64,000 bases of DNA. Origin: Niabella sp. Lineage in GTDB: Bacteria > Bacteroidota > Bacteroidia > Chitinophagales > Chitinophagaceae. The translations under genes and the position numbers were made by a program. The DNA is taken from positions 1 through 64,000 of the forward strand of contig JAGIAT010000014.1 in NCBI GenBank assembly GCA_017744715.1. Direction: 5' to 3'. Below are positions 9,616-19,038 of this stretch, one piece after another; the stretch's first letter is position 1, and every line of letters starts with the position of its first letter. Under the pieces are notes generated by a model. It saw only the letters and a list, made by a program, of their open reading frames with translations. It had not been told where the DNA came from and made no database searches.

Positions 9616-12600
9616 ATGGCAATACCAGGCGTTTACATGCTGCCTCATACAACCCTCAGCACGCTTTCCGTGTATGATGTGTTGAAACATACTGCTGCTA
9701 CCGGCTTTATGGAAGCAGAAAACCTCCGGGATATTTACCCGCTTACGCTTGAACTGAATACCGGCGTATTTACGAAAAGCACTCCGGCAATCGATTTTCC
9801 CAGGGTTGCCGTTAGCCAAACCGATACTTCACTGGTGCTGTCCTGCTCCTGCAATAACGATACTGCCCGGTTATGTGTGCACCAGGCAACGGTGATGCAT
9901 TGTATCCTGGAACAAAAAAATTACCGTGTCTTTTTTGATACAGCATTGCGGCGCGAGGTTCTATTGCCTGCGGCCAGGCGGTATGGTTTAGAAACGGAAC
10001 CGGATCTGGACCGCTACTTTCGCCTGACCTTGCTGGAAGGGAAGCTTCACATTGAACCCCGCATTAAAGAGCTGCTTCCTGCAGATGAAACGGTCTTTAA
10101 AAAAGCCCTGTTGCCGCAGCGGGTATCCGTTATAAAAGACCGGGCGGCAGGCGATGCGCGTGAAAAGCCGGTACTGGTAATCAGTCAGCACCGCTACTCC
10201 AATCAGCTGAACCTGCTGCTGATGGAAGCCGGCCTGACGCAAGCGGGGAAGATCAAAAATCCGGTAACGAGTCTAGATCCGCTGCAATGCATCTGGAAAA
10301 CGGAGGATGCTTCCGAAATCAAATTCTATACGGCCATTACCACGTTCCAGAATAAATACGCGGAGCTCGACAGCACTATGGAATTGGAAGCACTGAAGCA
10401 GATCGTTCAAAACCCGATGGAGCTGAAGGTGTACTATCATGACCGGGAACTTTCTGAAACCATCAATGCAAAATCCCTGCAGCCGGTTCAACTGGATATA
10501 CTGGATGCGGAAATACAGCTTACGGTATTCCGGAAAGAACCTTTTTATGAGATCAGTGGAGAACTGCTCTTCCATGACAGTGCACTGCCATTGAAGCAGG
10601 CGATGATCAGCCATGAATATTTCTTACGCCACCAGGGTAAATGGAACCTGATCGCGGACCCCGCTCTGCATCGCGTCGTGCAGTTTTTCAAGTCCCATCA
10701 TGCGTTGCTGCTGATTCATGCATCAAAATACGAGGCGTTTGTTCAAACCGTACTGGCTCCGCTGGAGCACCGGGTGCAAATCAATTATAGTTATATCTAT
10801 CCGGCTACACCGGCACAACTGGCAGAAAGGTCCTTTCATACAGCCAGGATCCTGTACCTGCAGCAGGAGGGGCATTTTGTTTCCATAACCCCGGTGATGA
10901 AATATGGCCTGGTAGAGATACCGGTGTATTCCCGCAAGCAGCTATTTGACACGGATCAAAATGGAAATGTTTTCAAAATAGAACGGGACCAGGAGGCGGA
11001 GATCCGTTTCACGGCCTTAGTGATGGAGCAACATGCCGATTTTGCAAAGCAAATAGACGCACATGAATATTTTTACCTCCATAAAGATCAGTTTTTAGAT
11101 GAACAGTGGTTTCTGAATGCTTTTGAAGCCTGGCGCAATGAAGGGATTTCTATTCTTGGTTTTAATGAAATAAAAAATAATAAGCGGAATGCCCATCGGG
11201 CAAAAATCAATATTGAGGTCAACAGCGGAACGGACTGGTTCAACGCCCGGCTGACCGTATCGTTTGGAGCACAGCAGGCTTCGTTAAAGCAATTACACAG
11301 TGCTATCCGCAATAAAAGAACGTTTGTACAACTGGATGACGGAACGCAGGGCCTGTTACCGGATGCATGGATCGGGCGGATCCGTTGCTATTTTAACGCA
11401 GCAGACATCGATGGAGACCTGTTGAAAATTCCAAAGACCAATTTTGGCGAACTGCCCGGTTTATTTGAACCGGAAGTATTGGGAAAAGCGATTGAAAAGG
11501 AAATTGAGGCCTATGCCGATGGCTTTTCCGGCATCCGGAAGCTTCCGCATATGCCGGTTCCGGCAACTTTAAATGCTGAATTGAGGGATTATCAGCATGA
11601 AGGCCTCAATTGGCTCTGTCTGTTGGACCGGTTTAATTTTGGCGGATGTTTGGCCGATGATATGGGGCTGGGAAAAACGCTGCAGATCATCGCATTCATT
11701 TTATGGCAGCGGGAAAAATATGGCCACCAGACCAACCTGGTGGTGGTACCCACTTCCTTGCTGTTTAACTGGCAGGAGGAACTGCAAAAGTTTGCACCTT
11801 CCGTACGTGTATTGCTGCATTACGGCGCAGGCCGGCAGCGGGATACTGATACCCTGAAACATTATGAAGTGGTGCTGACCAGTTATGGAATGATGGTTTC
11901 AGATATCCGGTTTTTAAAAACCTTCCGGTTTAATTATATTTTCCTGGATGAATCACAGGCGATCAAGAACCCGGCTTCGGAACGATATAAAGCCGCCCGG
12001 CTTTTGCAATCGAAGAATAAAATCGTGTTAACGGGTACTCCTGTTGAAAACAACACCTTTGACCTGTATGGACAGCTTTCCTTTGCCTGCCCCGGATTAT
12101 TGGGAAGCAGGCAGCACTTCAGGGATATTTATGCGATACCGATTGACAAATTTGAGTACGATAAGCGTGCTGCTGAACTGCAGGAAAAGGTCCGGCCCTT
12201 TATTTTACGACGAACCAAAAAGCAGGTAGCAAGGCAGTTGCCCGCAAAAACCGAAATGGTGATCTATTGCGAAATGAATGCCGCACAACGTAAAATATAC
12301 GACCGCTACGAACGTGAACTACGTGAATTGATTTCGGCCACGGATGAAGAAGCCATTCATAAAAACAGCATGCACGTATTGACCGGGTTAACCAAATTGC
12401 GCCAGATCTGTAATGCGCCTGTTTTGCTGAAAGAAGGCTATTCCGGGGAACATGCCGTTAAAATTGAAGTGCTTACGGAGCAAATCGAAAACAAATCCAA
12501 CGAACATAAGATATTGGTGTTTTCGCAGTTTGTGGGTATGCTTGATCTTATTAAAGCGGAGCTGGAACGCCGCAATATTCCGTTCGAATACCTGACCGGG

Positions 12601-12954
12601 CAAACGAAAGACCGGGGCGCAAAAGTGCATCACTTTCAGGCAAGCGAACAGGTACGCGTGTTTCTGATCAGTCTGAAGGCCGGCGGGGTAGGCCTAAATC
12701 TTACAGCTGCCGATTATGTGTACCTGGTGGATCCGTGGTGGAATCCTGCGGCAGAGGATCAGGCCATTGACCGGAGTCACCGGATCGGGCAGCAGAAGAA
12801 CATCGTTGCGGTACGACTGATCTGCGCCAACACCATCGAAGAAAAGATTGTACGCCTTCAGCAAAAGAAAAAAAAGCTGGCGCAGGGATTGATAAAAACA
12901 GAAGCGTCCTTCTTTAAAACCCTGTCAAAAAACGAACTCCTCAAAATTTTGTAG
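9616..12954 (+). CDS. SNF2/RapA-type helicase-like ATPase with SWIM-like zinc finger
   Basis: 1112 residues. Near residues 76-95 a CSC...CVH pattern fits a SWIM zinc finger. The middle (about 100-640) is the poorly conserved bacterial SNF2 associated region. The motor has motif I DDMGLGKTLQI near 682, motif II LDESQAIKNP near 776 (DESQ instead of DEAH), TGTPVENN motif III, and motif VI DRSHRIGQQ near 1053. All ATPase motifs are present. Bacterial relatives remodel RNA polymerase or other protein-nucleic acid complexes; the exact target is unknown. Monocistronic, starting about 100 bases after the previous terminator. Confidence 0.93.
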   Translation: MAIPGVYMLPHTTLSTLSVYDVLKHTAATGFMEAENLRDIYPLTLELNTGVFTKSTPAIDFPRVAVSQTDTSLVLSCSCNNDTARLCVHQATVMHCILEQKNYRVFFDTALRREVLLPAARRYGLETEPDLDRYFRLTLLEGKLHIEPRIKELLPADETVFKKALLPQRVSVIKDRAAGDAREKPVLVISQHRYSNQLNLLLMEAGLTQAGKIKNPVTSLDPLQCIWKTEDASEIKFYTAITTFQNKYAELDSTMELEALKQIVQNPMELKVYYHDRELSETINAKSLQPVQLDILDAEIQLTVFRKEPFYEISGELLFHDSALPLKQAMISHEYFLRHQGKWNLIADPALHRVVQFFKSHHALLLIHASKYEAFVQTVLAPLEHRVQINYSYIYPATPAQLAERSFHTARILYLQQEGHFVSITPVMKYGLVEIPVYSRKQLFDTDQNGNVFKIERDQEAEIRFTALVMEQHADFAKQIDAHEYFYLHKDQFLDEQWFLNAFEAWRNEGISILGFNEIKNNKRNAHRAKINIEVNSGTDWFNARLTVSFGAQQASLKQLHSAIRNKRTFVQLDDGTQGLLPDAWIGRIRCYFNAADIDGDLLKIPKTNFGELPGLFEPEVLGKAIEKEIEAYADGFSGIRKLPHMPVPATLNAELRDYQHEGLNWLCLLDRFNFGGCLADDMGLGKTLQIIAFILWQREKYGHQTNLVVVPTSLLFNWQEELQKFAPSVRVLLHYGAGRQRDTDTLKHYEVVLTSYGMMVSDIRFLKTFRFNYIFLDESQAIKNPASERYKAARLLQSKNKIVLTGTPVENNTFDLYGQLSFACPGLLGSRQHFRDIYAIPIDKFEYDKRAAELQEKVRPFILRRTKKQVARQLPAKTEMVIYCEMNAAQRKIYDRYERELRELISATDEEAIHKNSMHVLTGLTKLRQICNAPVLLKEGYSGEHAVKIEVLTEQIENKSNEHKILVFSQFVGMLDLIKAELERRNIPFEYLTGQTKDRGAKVHHFQASEQVRVFLISLKAGGVGLNLTAADYVYLVDPWWNPAAEDQAIDRSHRIGQQKNIVAVRLICANTIEEKIVRLQQKKKKLAQGLIKTEASFFKTLSKNELLKIL

Positions 12955-12976
12955 CGATCCGCTTTTGCGAAAACAA

Positions 12977-13053
12977 AGCCACAGCGTCACAGAAGCACTG
13001 AGAATTTTGTATCAGGCCTTTGAGTGTCTTAGCGCCTTGGTGCCTTTGTGGCT
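12977..13053. repeat. Inverted pair of CACTGAG/CACAAAG word repeats
   Basis: The left arm starts AGCCACAGCGTCACAGAAGC and the right arm, read on the minus strand, starts AGCCACAAAGGCACCAAGGC. The ends AGCCACA and TGTGGCT pair exactly, so the element can fold into a long imperfect hairpin. It belongs to the same word family as 20847-20952 and the third block of the 5.4-6.7 kb array. It lies between convergent gene ends. Confidence 0.75.
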
Positions 13054-13056
13054 ATT

Positions 13057-13088
13057 AAAAAAAATCCCCGCTCCGTAAGGAACAGGGA
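13057..13088 (-). terminator. Terminator of fructose-bisphosphate aldolase gene
   Basis: On the minus strand a 10-bp stem TCCCTGTTCC / GGAGCGGGGA (with G-T pairs) and a TTAC loop, followed by eight Ts. Confidence 0.85.
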
Positions 13089-13111
13089 CGTTATAAAAAC
13101 TAAGATATGTC

Positions 13112-14182
13112 TTACGCATTTCTGCCGATACAGTTCAGATCGGTAAAGGCTTCTTCCAAACGCTTAACAAATGTTTCTTCACCCTTGCGCAACCATACGC
13201 GGGGATCGTAGTACTTTTTGTTGGGTTTGTCTTCACCTTCCGGGTTACCCAGCTGACCTTGCAGGTAGGCCTCGTTCTTTTTGTAGTAATCGAACACGCC
13301 TTCCGCAAATGCCCACTGCATATCGGTATCCAGGTTCATTTTGATGGCGCCGTAACCAATGGCTTCGGTGATCTTTGCTTTTTCAGAACCGCTGCCACCG
13401 TGGAATACGAAGTAAACCGGTTTATCGGAAGCGGTGCCGAATTTTTGCTGAATGAACTTCTGGCTGTTATCCAGGATGGTAGGCGTCAGCACTACATTAC
13501 CGGGTTTGTATACACCATGCACGTTACCAAATGCTGCAGCTACTGTAAACAGGTTGCCAACTTTGCTTAAAGCTTCGTATGCCTGTGCCACGTCTTCGGG
13601 CTGTGTATATAATTTGGAGTTGTCTACGTCGGTGTTATCCACGCCATCTTCCTCACCACCGGTAACACCCAGTTCGATTTCGATGCTCATGCCCAGGGGC
13701 GCCATGCGTTTGAAATATTCAACAGAGATCTCGATATTTTCGTTGATCGGCTCTTCGCTCAGATCCAGCATATGTGAGCTGTACAGGGGCTGGCCTTTTT
13801 CTTTGTGATATTGTTCGCCGGCATCGATCAAAGCGCTGATCCAGGGTAACCATTTTTTAGCAGCGTGGTCGGTATGCAGTACTACCGGAACCCCGTAGTA
13901 TTGGGCTACATTATGCACGTGCAAGGCACCGCTGATAGCACCGGAAATATTCGCCTGCAATTTGTCGTTCGGCATTCCCTTACCGGCAAAGAACTGAGCT
14001 CCGCCGTTACTGAACTGAATCATTACAGGGGAGTTTACTTTTGCTGCGGTTTCTAAAACAGCATTTACACTGTCGGTTCCCACTACGTTTACTGCAGGTA
14101 ATGCAAACTTATTGTCTTTTGCGTCGTTGTAGAGGTCTTCCAGCTCTTTGCCAAATAAAACCCCGGCTCTGTATTTACTCAT
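13112..14182 (-). CDS. fbaA: Class II fructose-bisphosphate aldolase
   Basis: 356 residues, the E. coli FbaA-like class IIA length. It splits fructose 1,6-bisphosphate into dihydroxyacetone phosphate and glyceraldehyde 3-phosphate in glycolysis and runs in reverse in gluconeogenesis. Seen: zinc-binding HTDHAAKKW (His103, His106), the EIELGVTGGEEDGVDN block with conserved acidic ligands, GNVHGVY, and phosphate-binding FHGGSGS. All are intact. Single gene with its own terminator at 13057-13088. Confidence 0.97.
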   Translation of the reverse strand: MSKYRAGVLFGKELEDLYNDAKDNKFALPAVNVVGTDSVNAVLETAAKVNSPVMIQFSNGGAQFFAGKGMPNDKLQANISGAISGALHVHNVAQYYGVPVVLHTDHAAKKWLPWISALIDAGEQYHKEKGQPLYSSHMLDLSEEPINENIEISVEYFKRMAPLGMSIEIELGVTGGEEDGVDNTDVDNSKLYTQPEDVAQAYEALSKVGNLFTVAAAFGNVHGVYKPGNVVLTPTILDNSQKFIQQKFGTASDKPVYFVFHGGSGSEKAKITEAIGYGAIKMNLDTDMQWAFAEGVFDYYKKNEAYLQGQLGNPEGEDKPNKKYYDPRVWLRKGEETFVKRLEEAFTDLNCIGRNA

Positions 14183-14371
14183 TCATTAAAATTTTTAAAA
14201 CAACTGTATTTTTCGTTTTACGAGGCGCTAAGTTAACCATTCCTGAGAAATTATCTGTCATTTCGATGAATATATTGAAGTTGTTCAAACTTCTTTATCG
14301 AAATATGAATTTTTAATAATCCGGCTGCGGTTTTGGGCGCGGGAATGTGTATTTTTTACACAAAACCTGAT

Positions 14372-15499
14372 TTATTTCCCGGCATTTCGCGAAAACGGCT
14401 GGAAAACCGGTTTCTTGAGCGACCGCGTCTTCTCCTGGATCAGCTTCAGGTTTTCGCGGAGCATATATTTCAGGTGCAGTTTCAGGATCTGTCCCATAGA
14501 ATTACAACGGTTAAAGGCGGCCGTATGAAAATGCTGGTTTAGCTGTTCGGCCAGTTGTTTTTGTTTAGCAATGGGGGAGATGGTGTCCTGCGACATAATA
14601 TTCAGCAATTCCATCAGCCGGAAACGGCCGGCGGCCACCCGAAAGGCCATGGACGACCGCTCTTCGGCCTTATACTGTTCTATAGATTCTTTATTGAGAT
14701 GACTTAGTACGGTTTGTACAAACCGGTTGTTTTCTTTAAAGAACTGGGGCATGTACAGGCTTTTGCGGCCCTCATAGCTTTGCTGGTCAAAATCGATCGC
14801 CCGGATGCGGTATTGATATCCTTCGATATCCGGGGTGCTTACGATCACAAAATTGTAACTCCGCATATCACCCAGGAGGCGCACAAAACAACGTTCATTG
14901 AACTTTACAAATTCCTTGGCAAAGCGCGTCTTGTTGGTTTCGGGCAGGTCGAGGTACTGGCTCAGGAATACATCTCCTGGTATACCGGGAATATGCTCTT
15001 CTACCAGTGTACCGCCATCGGTGTAAAATGTGATCCGGTTAGGAGAGAGGATATGCTCCATCTCCAGCCCATAGATGCGGGAAGCATCCGTGATCTTCAT
15101 ATAGTAATGATCAAAATTGGCATTGAACTTATTGATGATGCGGATGCGGAAGGGCAGGGAGTTACCAAAATTGCAATAGTCGATGCGGGCCACATCCAGC
15201 TGGTCGGCAAAGCTCATATCTCCTTCTGTTTTTAAAATGGCATAGATCTTTACCAGCCCTTCTTTTAAAAAATCCCAGTCGCGTTTGTCGTAAATCGCCT
15301 TTTCCCAATGAGTATAATTACCATCCTTATCCTTTATCGGAATGGACCAGGTAAAATTGAGCAGATCCCGGTGCGATACGGGCAACTTCACTTCCCGTCC
15401 CTGGTGCTTCAGATAGGCCGAAAGTTCCGGATTTACCGGGTACAGCAATTTTTTCCGGGACGGTTTGTCGTTCAGTTCATCAATCAGTGAAGTATCCAT
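14372..15499 (-). CDS. Conserved unknown protein with kinase-fold-like motifs
   Basis: 375 residues from ATG 15499 (an in-frame ATG at 15520 adds seven). I do not recognise a named family. Three spaced motifs resemble the protein-kinase/aminoglycoside-phosphotransferase fold: HYYMKI with a Lys near 135 (ATP Lys), GDMRSYNF with Asp near 211 and Asn five residues on (catalytic loop), and IDFDQ with Asp near 236 and 238 (metal-binding DFG-like). The LVEEHIPGIPGDVFL hinge between them fits too. No signal peptide or membrane segment. Soluble phosphotransferase is inference. It stands between fbaA and the LEA-like gene without operon signs. Confidence 0.7.
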   Translation of the reverse strand: MDTSLIDELNDKPSRKKLLYPVNPELSAYLKHQGREVKLPVSHRDLLNFTWSIPIKDKDGNYTHWEKAIYDKRDWDFLKEGLVKIYAILKTEGDMSFADQLDVARIDYCNFGNSLPFRIRIINKFNANFDHYYMKITDASRIYGLEMEHILSPNRITFYTDGGTLVEEHIPGIPGDVFLSQYLDLPETNKTRFAKEFVKFNERCFVRLLGDMRSYNFVIVSTPDIEGYQYRIRAIDFDQQSYEGRKSLYMPQFFKENNRFVQTVLSHLNKESIEQYKAEERSSMAFRVAAGRFRLMELLNIMSQDTISPIAKQKQLAEQLNQHFHTAAFNRCNSMGQILKLHLKYMLRENLKLIQEKTRSLKKPVFQPFSRNAGK

Positions 15500-15592
15500 A
15501 GGGCAATTTAAAATAACCAATGAGAAATATCAAATTTTAAAATGCAAAGGCTCCGGCTTTCGGTAGCGGCCGGTGAACACTGTTATACGCAC

Positions 15593-15620
15593 AAAAAAAG
15601 CCGCCTTAACAGGCGGCTTA
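15593..15620 (-). terminator. Terminator of LEA-like gene
   Basis: On the minus strand AAGCCGCC-TGTTAA-GGCGGCTT followed by a T tract, 20 bases past the stop codon. Perfect 8-bp stem. Confidence 0.9.
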
Positions 15621-15639
15621 GAAGCGAATGGATTTATAG

Positions 15640-15975
15640 TTATTCGTTATCTTTTAATCCTTCCAGTTTTTCTTCCGCCTTATCTGCCAAACGTTCAGCG
15701 CCGTCTTTGGTTTCCTCCAGCTTTTCTTTAACAAATGCTTCTGTTTCGGCCACCTTTTCCTGTGCCTTTGCTGCAGCGGATTGATCGTCCTTACCCCGGA
15801 CTTCATCTATTTTTTCACTGATCGAGTCTTTTAGTTCTTCCGCTTTGTCCTTAGTGGCATCCCAGGCGTCTTCCAGCGTATCTTTGGTTTTGTCCCAGGC
15901 TTCACCGGCTTTCTCTTTCAGGTCAGACAGGGTTTCTTTGGCTTTGTCGAAAAACGACGCTTTGTTTTCTTCCAT
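15640..15975 (-). CDS. Amphipathic helical LEA-like stress protein
   Basis: 111 residues, starting at ATG 15975 (MEENKASFFDKAKETL); the longer frame reaching upstream runs into a repeat and is rejected. The whole protein is Lys/Glu/Asp/Ala-rich with an 11-residue-like rhythm (KAKETLSDLKEKAGEAWDKT), predicting one long amphipathic helix, as in group 3 LEA and apolipoprotein-like proteins. Such proteins usually protect membranes or proteins during drying or osmotic stress; that role here is inference. No signal peptide. Single gene with a strong terminator. Confidence 0.75.
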   Translation of the reverse strand: MEENKASFFDKAKETLSDLKEKAGEAWDKTKDTLEDAWDATKDKAEELKDSISEKIDEVRGKDDQSAAAKAQEKVAETEAFVKEKLEETKDGAERLADKAEEKLEGLKDNE

Positions 15976-16428
15976 AATCGTTGTTTTTAAAAGTGATACA
16001 ATAAAGTGGCCGCAGCTCTTTAAATGCCAATCCCGTGCCAATTCCCTGGCGGAAATGTAAAATGTGGAATGCGAAATATTAAATGTTAAAGAGATGCTGC
16101 CGTTGCTGCTTCGGATTCTTCCCTTGGAGGAGAAGTAAATACTTTGTTTTGAGAACCGGGAACCAGGATTGAACCCCATCATCAGGTACCAAACGGAACC
16201 GGACCTGGAACATTGAACCTTAAACCTGAAACCTGCCCTTCAGGAATGTAGAATATGGAATGAAGAATTTTAAATGTTGAAGTAATGATGCCGTTTCTGC
16301 TTCGGAGTTTTCTCCTTGGGAACGAAAAAGGCTTTTATCTTTAAAATTAACCACTCGGATTGAAGTGTCATCATCAAGTACCAACGGACCTCAACCTGGA
16401 ACATTGAACCTAAACTTTAAACCTGCCC
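15976..16428. repeat. Gene-free region with two ~191-bp direct repeats
   Basis: Copy 1 runs about 16040-16230 and copy 2 about 16231-16427. ATGTAAAATGTGGAAT (16055) and ATGTAGAATATGGAAT (16246) are 191 bases apart, followed in both by TTAAATG, TGCCGTT, CTGCTTCGGA, CATCATCA.GTACCAA, CCTGGAACATTGAACC and AAACCTGCCC. The words GAAT and AAACCT recur every ~8-10 bases. Copies have diverged. Copy 2 ends exactly at the stop of the TonB receptor gene. Confidence 0.8.
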
Positions 16429-18957
16429 CTACGGAATCCGGAACCGCATACCGGCGTACACCATCCGGCCTGTAACCGGTCCCCAGATCAATGAGCCATC
16501 AAAATACGGGCTGAACGGCGCCTGTGCGTCAATGATCCGGTACTCCTGTACATAATTGGTAAGGTTTTCTCCACCCACATATACTTCCCATTGTTTATTG
16601 AATTGCTTACTTACCTGCGCGGCCATCTGGAAGAAAGAAGGCGACCAGGTGTCCATTTGTTTGCCCGCAGGATTAGAACTGGTATTGGGAATGCGTTTCC
16701 GGCTCAGCCATTGCGTGGTATAATCAAACTTCCATTTGCTCCGCGTTTCATATGCCAGGTTGACAAAAGCGCGGTGTTTTGCTGTAAACGGCTTATCCAG
16801 CAATCCCTGGTTGTATTGCGTCTGTACCTCCAGCCAGCGGTAAGCCATGCGCAGCTCCAGTTTGCGCAGCAGTTCATAATTCAGTTCGGCCTGAATGCTG
16901 CTGGAAACGGATTTGCCGTTCAAATTGTAAAACAGGATGGCCCGGGGATCGGCGTCCAGGTCGGCCACCGTTTGATTCCGGAAACGGGTCTGGTAAGCAT
17001 CCAGGGCAATGGATCCTTTGCGGTTACCCAGGTTAAACTGGTGTATAAAATTGAGCCCGTAATTCCAGGCTTTTTCCGGATCCAGTCCATAGCCATAGTT
17101 CGGGCCGGGATGCTGGATCTCGTATTGCCGGGCGCTTACAAAAACGCCGATGTTCTCCGCAAAAATATTGCTCACCCGGAAACCGGACCCGCCGGATAAC
17201 CGCAGGTTGGTTTTAGGCGTGAAATCATACTTCAGATGTAACCGCGGAGTGGTGATCAACCCGAATTGATTGTGATGATCCAGCCGTAGTCCTGCAATGG
17301 CCGTAAGTTTCTCCGAAGCGGTGTAGGTATATTCAAAAAATGCGCCCGGAACGATTTCGTTGCGTTGAAATATGCGCTGGTTTAACCGCTCGTTATAATT
17401 TTCGTTGGAGAAGCTGAGGCCGGTCCGGAACTTGTGATCGGTGGTACCGATGATGGACTGATAAATAAGATTACCATAAAGGTGTTTTTGTTTGCCGCTG
17501 TATTCCGTTAAGCCGTAATATGCATGATTGGTGTATTGGTTGGCAGACAGGATCAGCCCCAGGCTTTTGTATTTATGTTGCGGAAACACATAGCCTACTT
17601 TACCGGTAAACCCATATTGCTCCGCATCAATACCCACACCATAATGATCCGTGGTATACCGGTCATGATCCCGGTCAAAATCCATTTGACCGGCATACCG
17701 TTTATCGTTCAGTGCCTTTAACGCCAGCTGAACAACCCAGCCATTATTATCCATATACTTCCAGCGGTTGATTACATTCCACTGCGATCCGGTAGGCAGG
17801 TCCTTAAACCCGTCCATATTATGATCGATCTTTTTATTGCTGTAATTGCCATGTGTAAGCAGGGCCGTGCTCCATTTGTCGTTCAATTTTTGAGCGGTGT
17901 TGATATTGGCTTCCAGGCGCCCCATACTGTTCACATAGGTATTTACAAACAGCTGCTCGGAATTGTCCGGCTTTTTTTCCTCTACGTTGATCTGTCCGGC
18001 AATACTTTCATAGCCATTCACAACAGAGCCGGTTCCTTTGGTAAGCTGGATGCCTTCGATCCAGGGACCGGGAATATAAGTAAGCCCGTAATGTGCCGTA
18101 AGGCCCCTGATCTCCGGAACATTTTCAGTTAACAGCTGTGTATAATTGCCCGATAATCCCAGTAACTGGATTTGCTTTACACCGGTAACGGCATCGCTGT
18201 AGCTTACATCCACCGACGGACTGGTTTCAAAACTCTCGGAAAGGTTACAGCAGGCCGCCTTTGTAAGCTCTTTTGCACCCATATTCAGCGTATTCAGGAT
18301 GCTCATGGTAGACACAAACGTAGAAGGATTCTTCGAACTGATGATCACTTCCTTCAGATCACCGGTAGATGAATTTTTCAGAATGATGGTGAGCATCTCC
18401 TGGTTTTTGACGCTGATGGTATCCGATTGAAAACCTACATAACTGATGGCGATATGCGTGGGAAGGTCCGTCTCCAGCCGGAAAACGCCGGTGCTGTCGG
18501 TAACAAAGTACTGGTTCGAATGCAAACTTTTTACCGTGGCATTGGCGATAGGGTTGATCTTTCCCTTAGCGGTTTCTTCCAGTACCACCCCGGTAATCAG
18601 CTGTTTTTGTTTAGGAGCGGCTGAATCAGTATCCCGGTGATAATGACAGCAGGCGGGTAGGGCCTGGTAAACAGCATCCGGGGCCTTGAAACGTTCATTA
18701 TCATGACCGGCTTCGGACACGGCTTTCAGGATCTTTTCATCGGTGGTTTTCGCCGGGTCATAGCTTACGGTAAGCATTTGGGAAATGGCATCCCATTTTG
18801 CGGATTTGGCCTTATGGTCGAGCACGGTTGACTCAATGCGCTCTTTACACATTTCGCAGGATCCCAACACTTTAAGGGTGACAGTCTCTGTATTTTTTTG
18901 AGCAAAACCAATCTTTGTGATCAGTAGAAACAGAAGGAAGAGATATTTGTGATTCAT
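16429..18957 (-). CDS. TonB-dependent receptor with N-terminal HMA metal-binding domain
   Basis: About 842 residues from ATG 18957, which gives a signal peptide ending GFAQ. Domains in order: heavy-metal-associated (HMA) domain about 24-85 with CEMC (Cys34, Cys37) and the ACCHYHRD His/Cys stretch after it; CarboxypepD_reg-like beta-sandwich about 110-195; plug about 215-330; a C-terminal beta-barrel ending in RFRIP, an aromatic-rich outer-membrane signature. It imports a ligand across the outer membrane using TonB energy. The HMA domain and the adjacent HYC_CC_PP gene point to copper or a related metal; the ligand itself is not shown. Transcribed after the HYC_CC_PP gene in the same direction with 81 bases between. 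Confidence 0.93.
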   Translation of the reverse strand: MNHKYLFLLFLLITKIGFAQKNTETVTLKVLGSCEMCKERIESTVLDHKAKSAKWDAISQMLTVSYDPAKTTDEKILKAVSEAGHDNERFKAPDAVYQALPACCHYHRDTDSAAPKQKQLITGVVLEETAKGKINPIANATVKSLHSNQYFVTDSTGVFRLETDLPTHIAISYVGFQSDTISVKNQEMLTIILKNSSTGDLKEVIISSKNPSTFVSTMSILNTLNMGAKELTKAACCNLSESFETSPSVDVSYSDAVTGVKQIQLLGLSGNYTQLLTENVPEIRGLTAHYGLTYIPGPWIEGIQLTKGTGSVVNGYESIAGQINVEEKKPDNSEQLFVNTYVNSMGRLEANINTAQKLNDKWSTALLTHGNYSNKKIDHNMDGFKDLPTGSQWNVINRWKYMDNNGWVVQLALKALNDKRYAGQMDFDRDHDRYTTDHYGVGIDAEQYGFTGKVGYVFPQHKYKSLGLILSANQYTNHAYYGLTEYSGKQKHLYGNLIYQSIIGTTDHKFRTGLSFSNENYNERLNQRIFQRNEIVPGAFFEYTYTASEKLTAIAGLRLDHHNQFGLITTPRLHLKYDFTPKTNLRLSGGSGFRVSNIFAENIGVFVSARQYEIQHPGPNYGYGLDPEKAWNYGLNFIHQFNLGNRKGSIALDAYQTRFRNQTVADLDADPRAILFYNLNGKSVSSSIQAELNYELLRKLELRMAYRWLEVQTQYNQGLLDKPFTAKHRAFVNLAYETRSKWKFDYTTQWLSRKRIPNTSSNPAGKQMDTWSPSFFQMAAQVSKQFNKQWEVYVGGENLTNYVQEYRIIDAQAPFSPYFDGSLIWGPVTGRMVYAGMRFRIP

Positions 18958-19038
18958 GCATTTATTTTTAGAAAAGTACAGTAACAACAGGGCAGCACCG
19001 GCAATGGTACCGGTCTGCAGACAAAAAAGTTGTTTGTT

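Noticed and set aside
15976-16182. Longer start for the LEA-like protein
   Set aside because: The extra part lies in repeat DNA and is unrelated to the amphipathic pattern.
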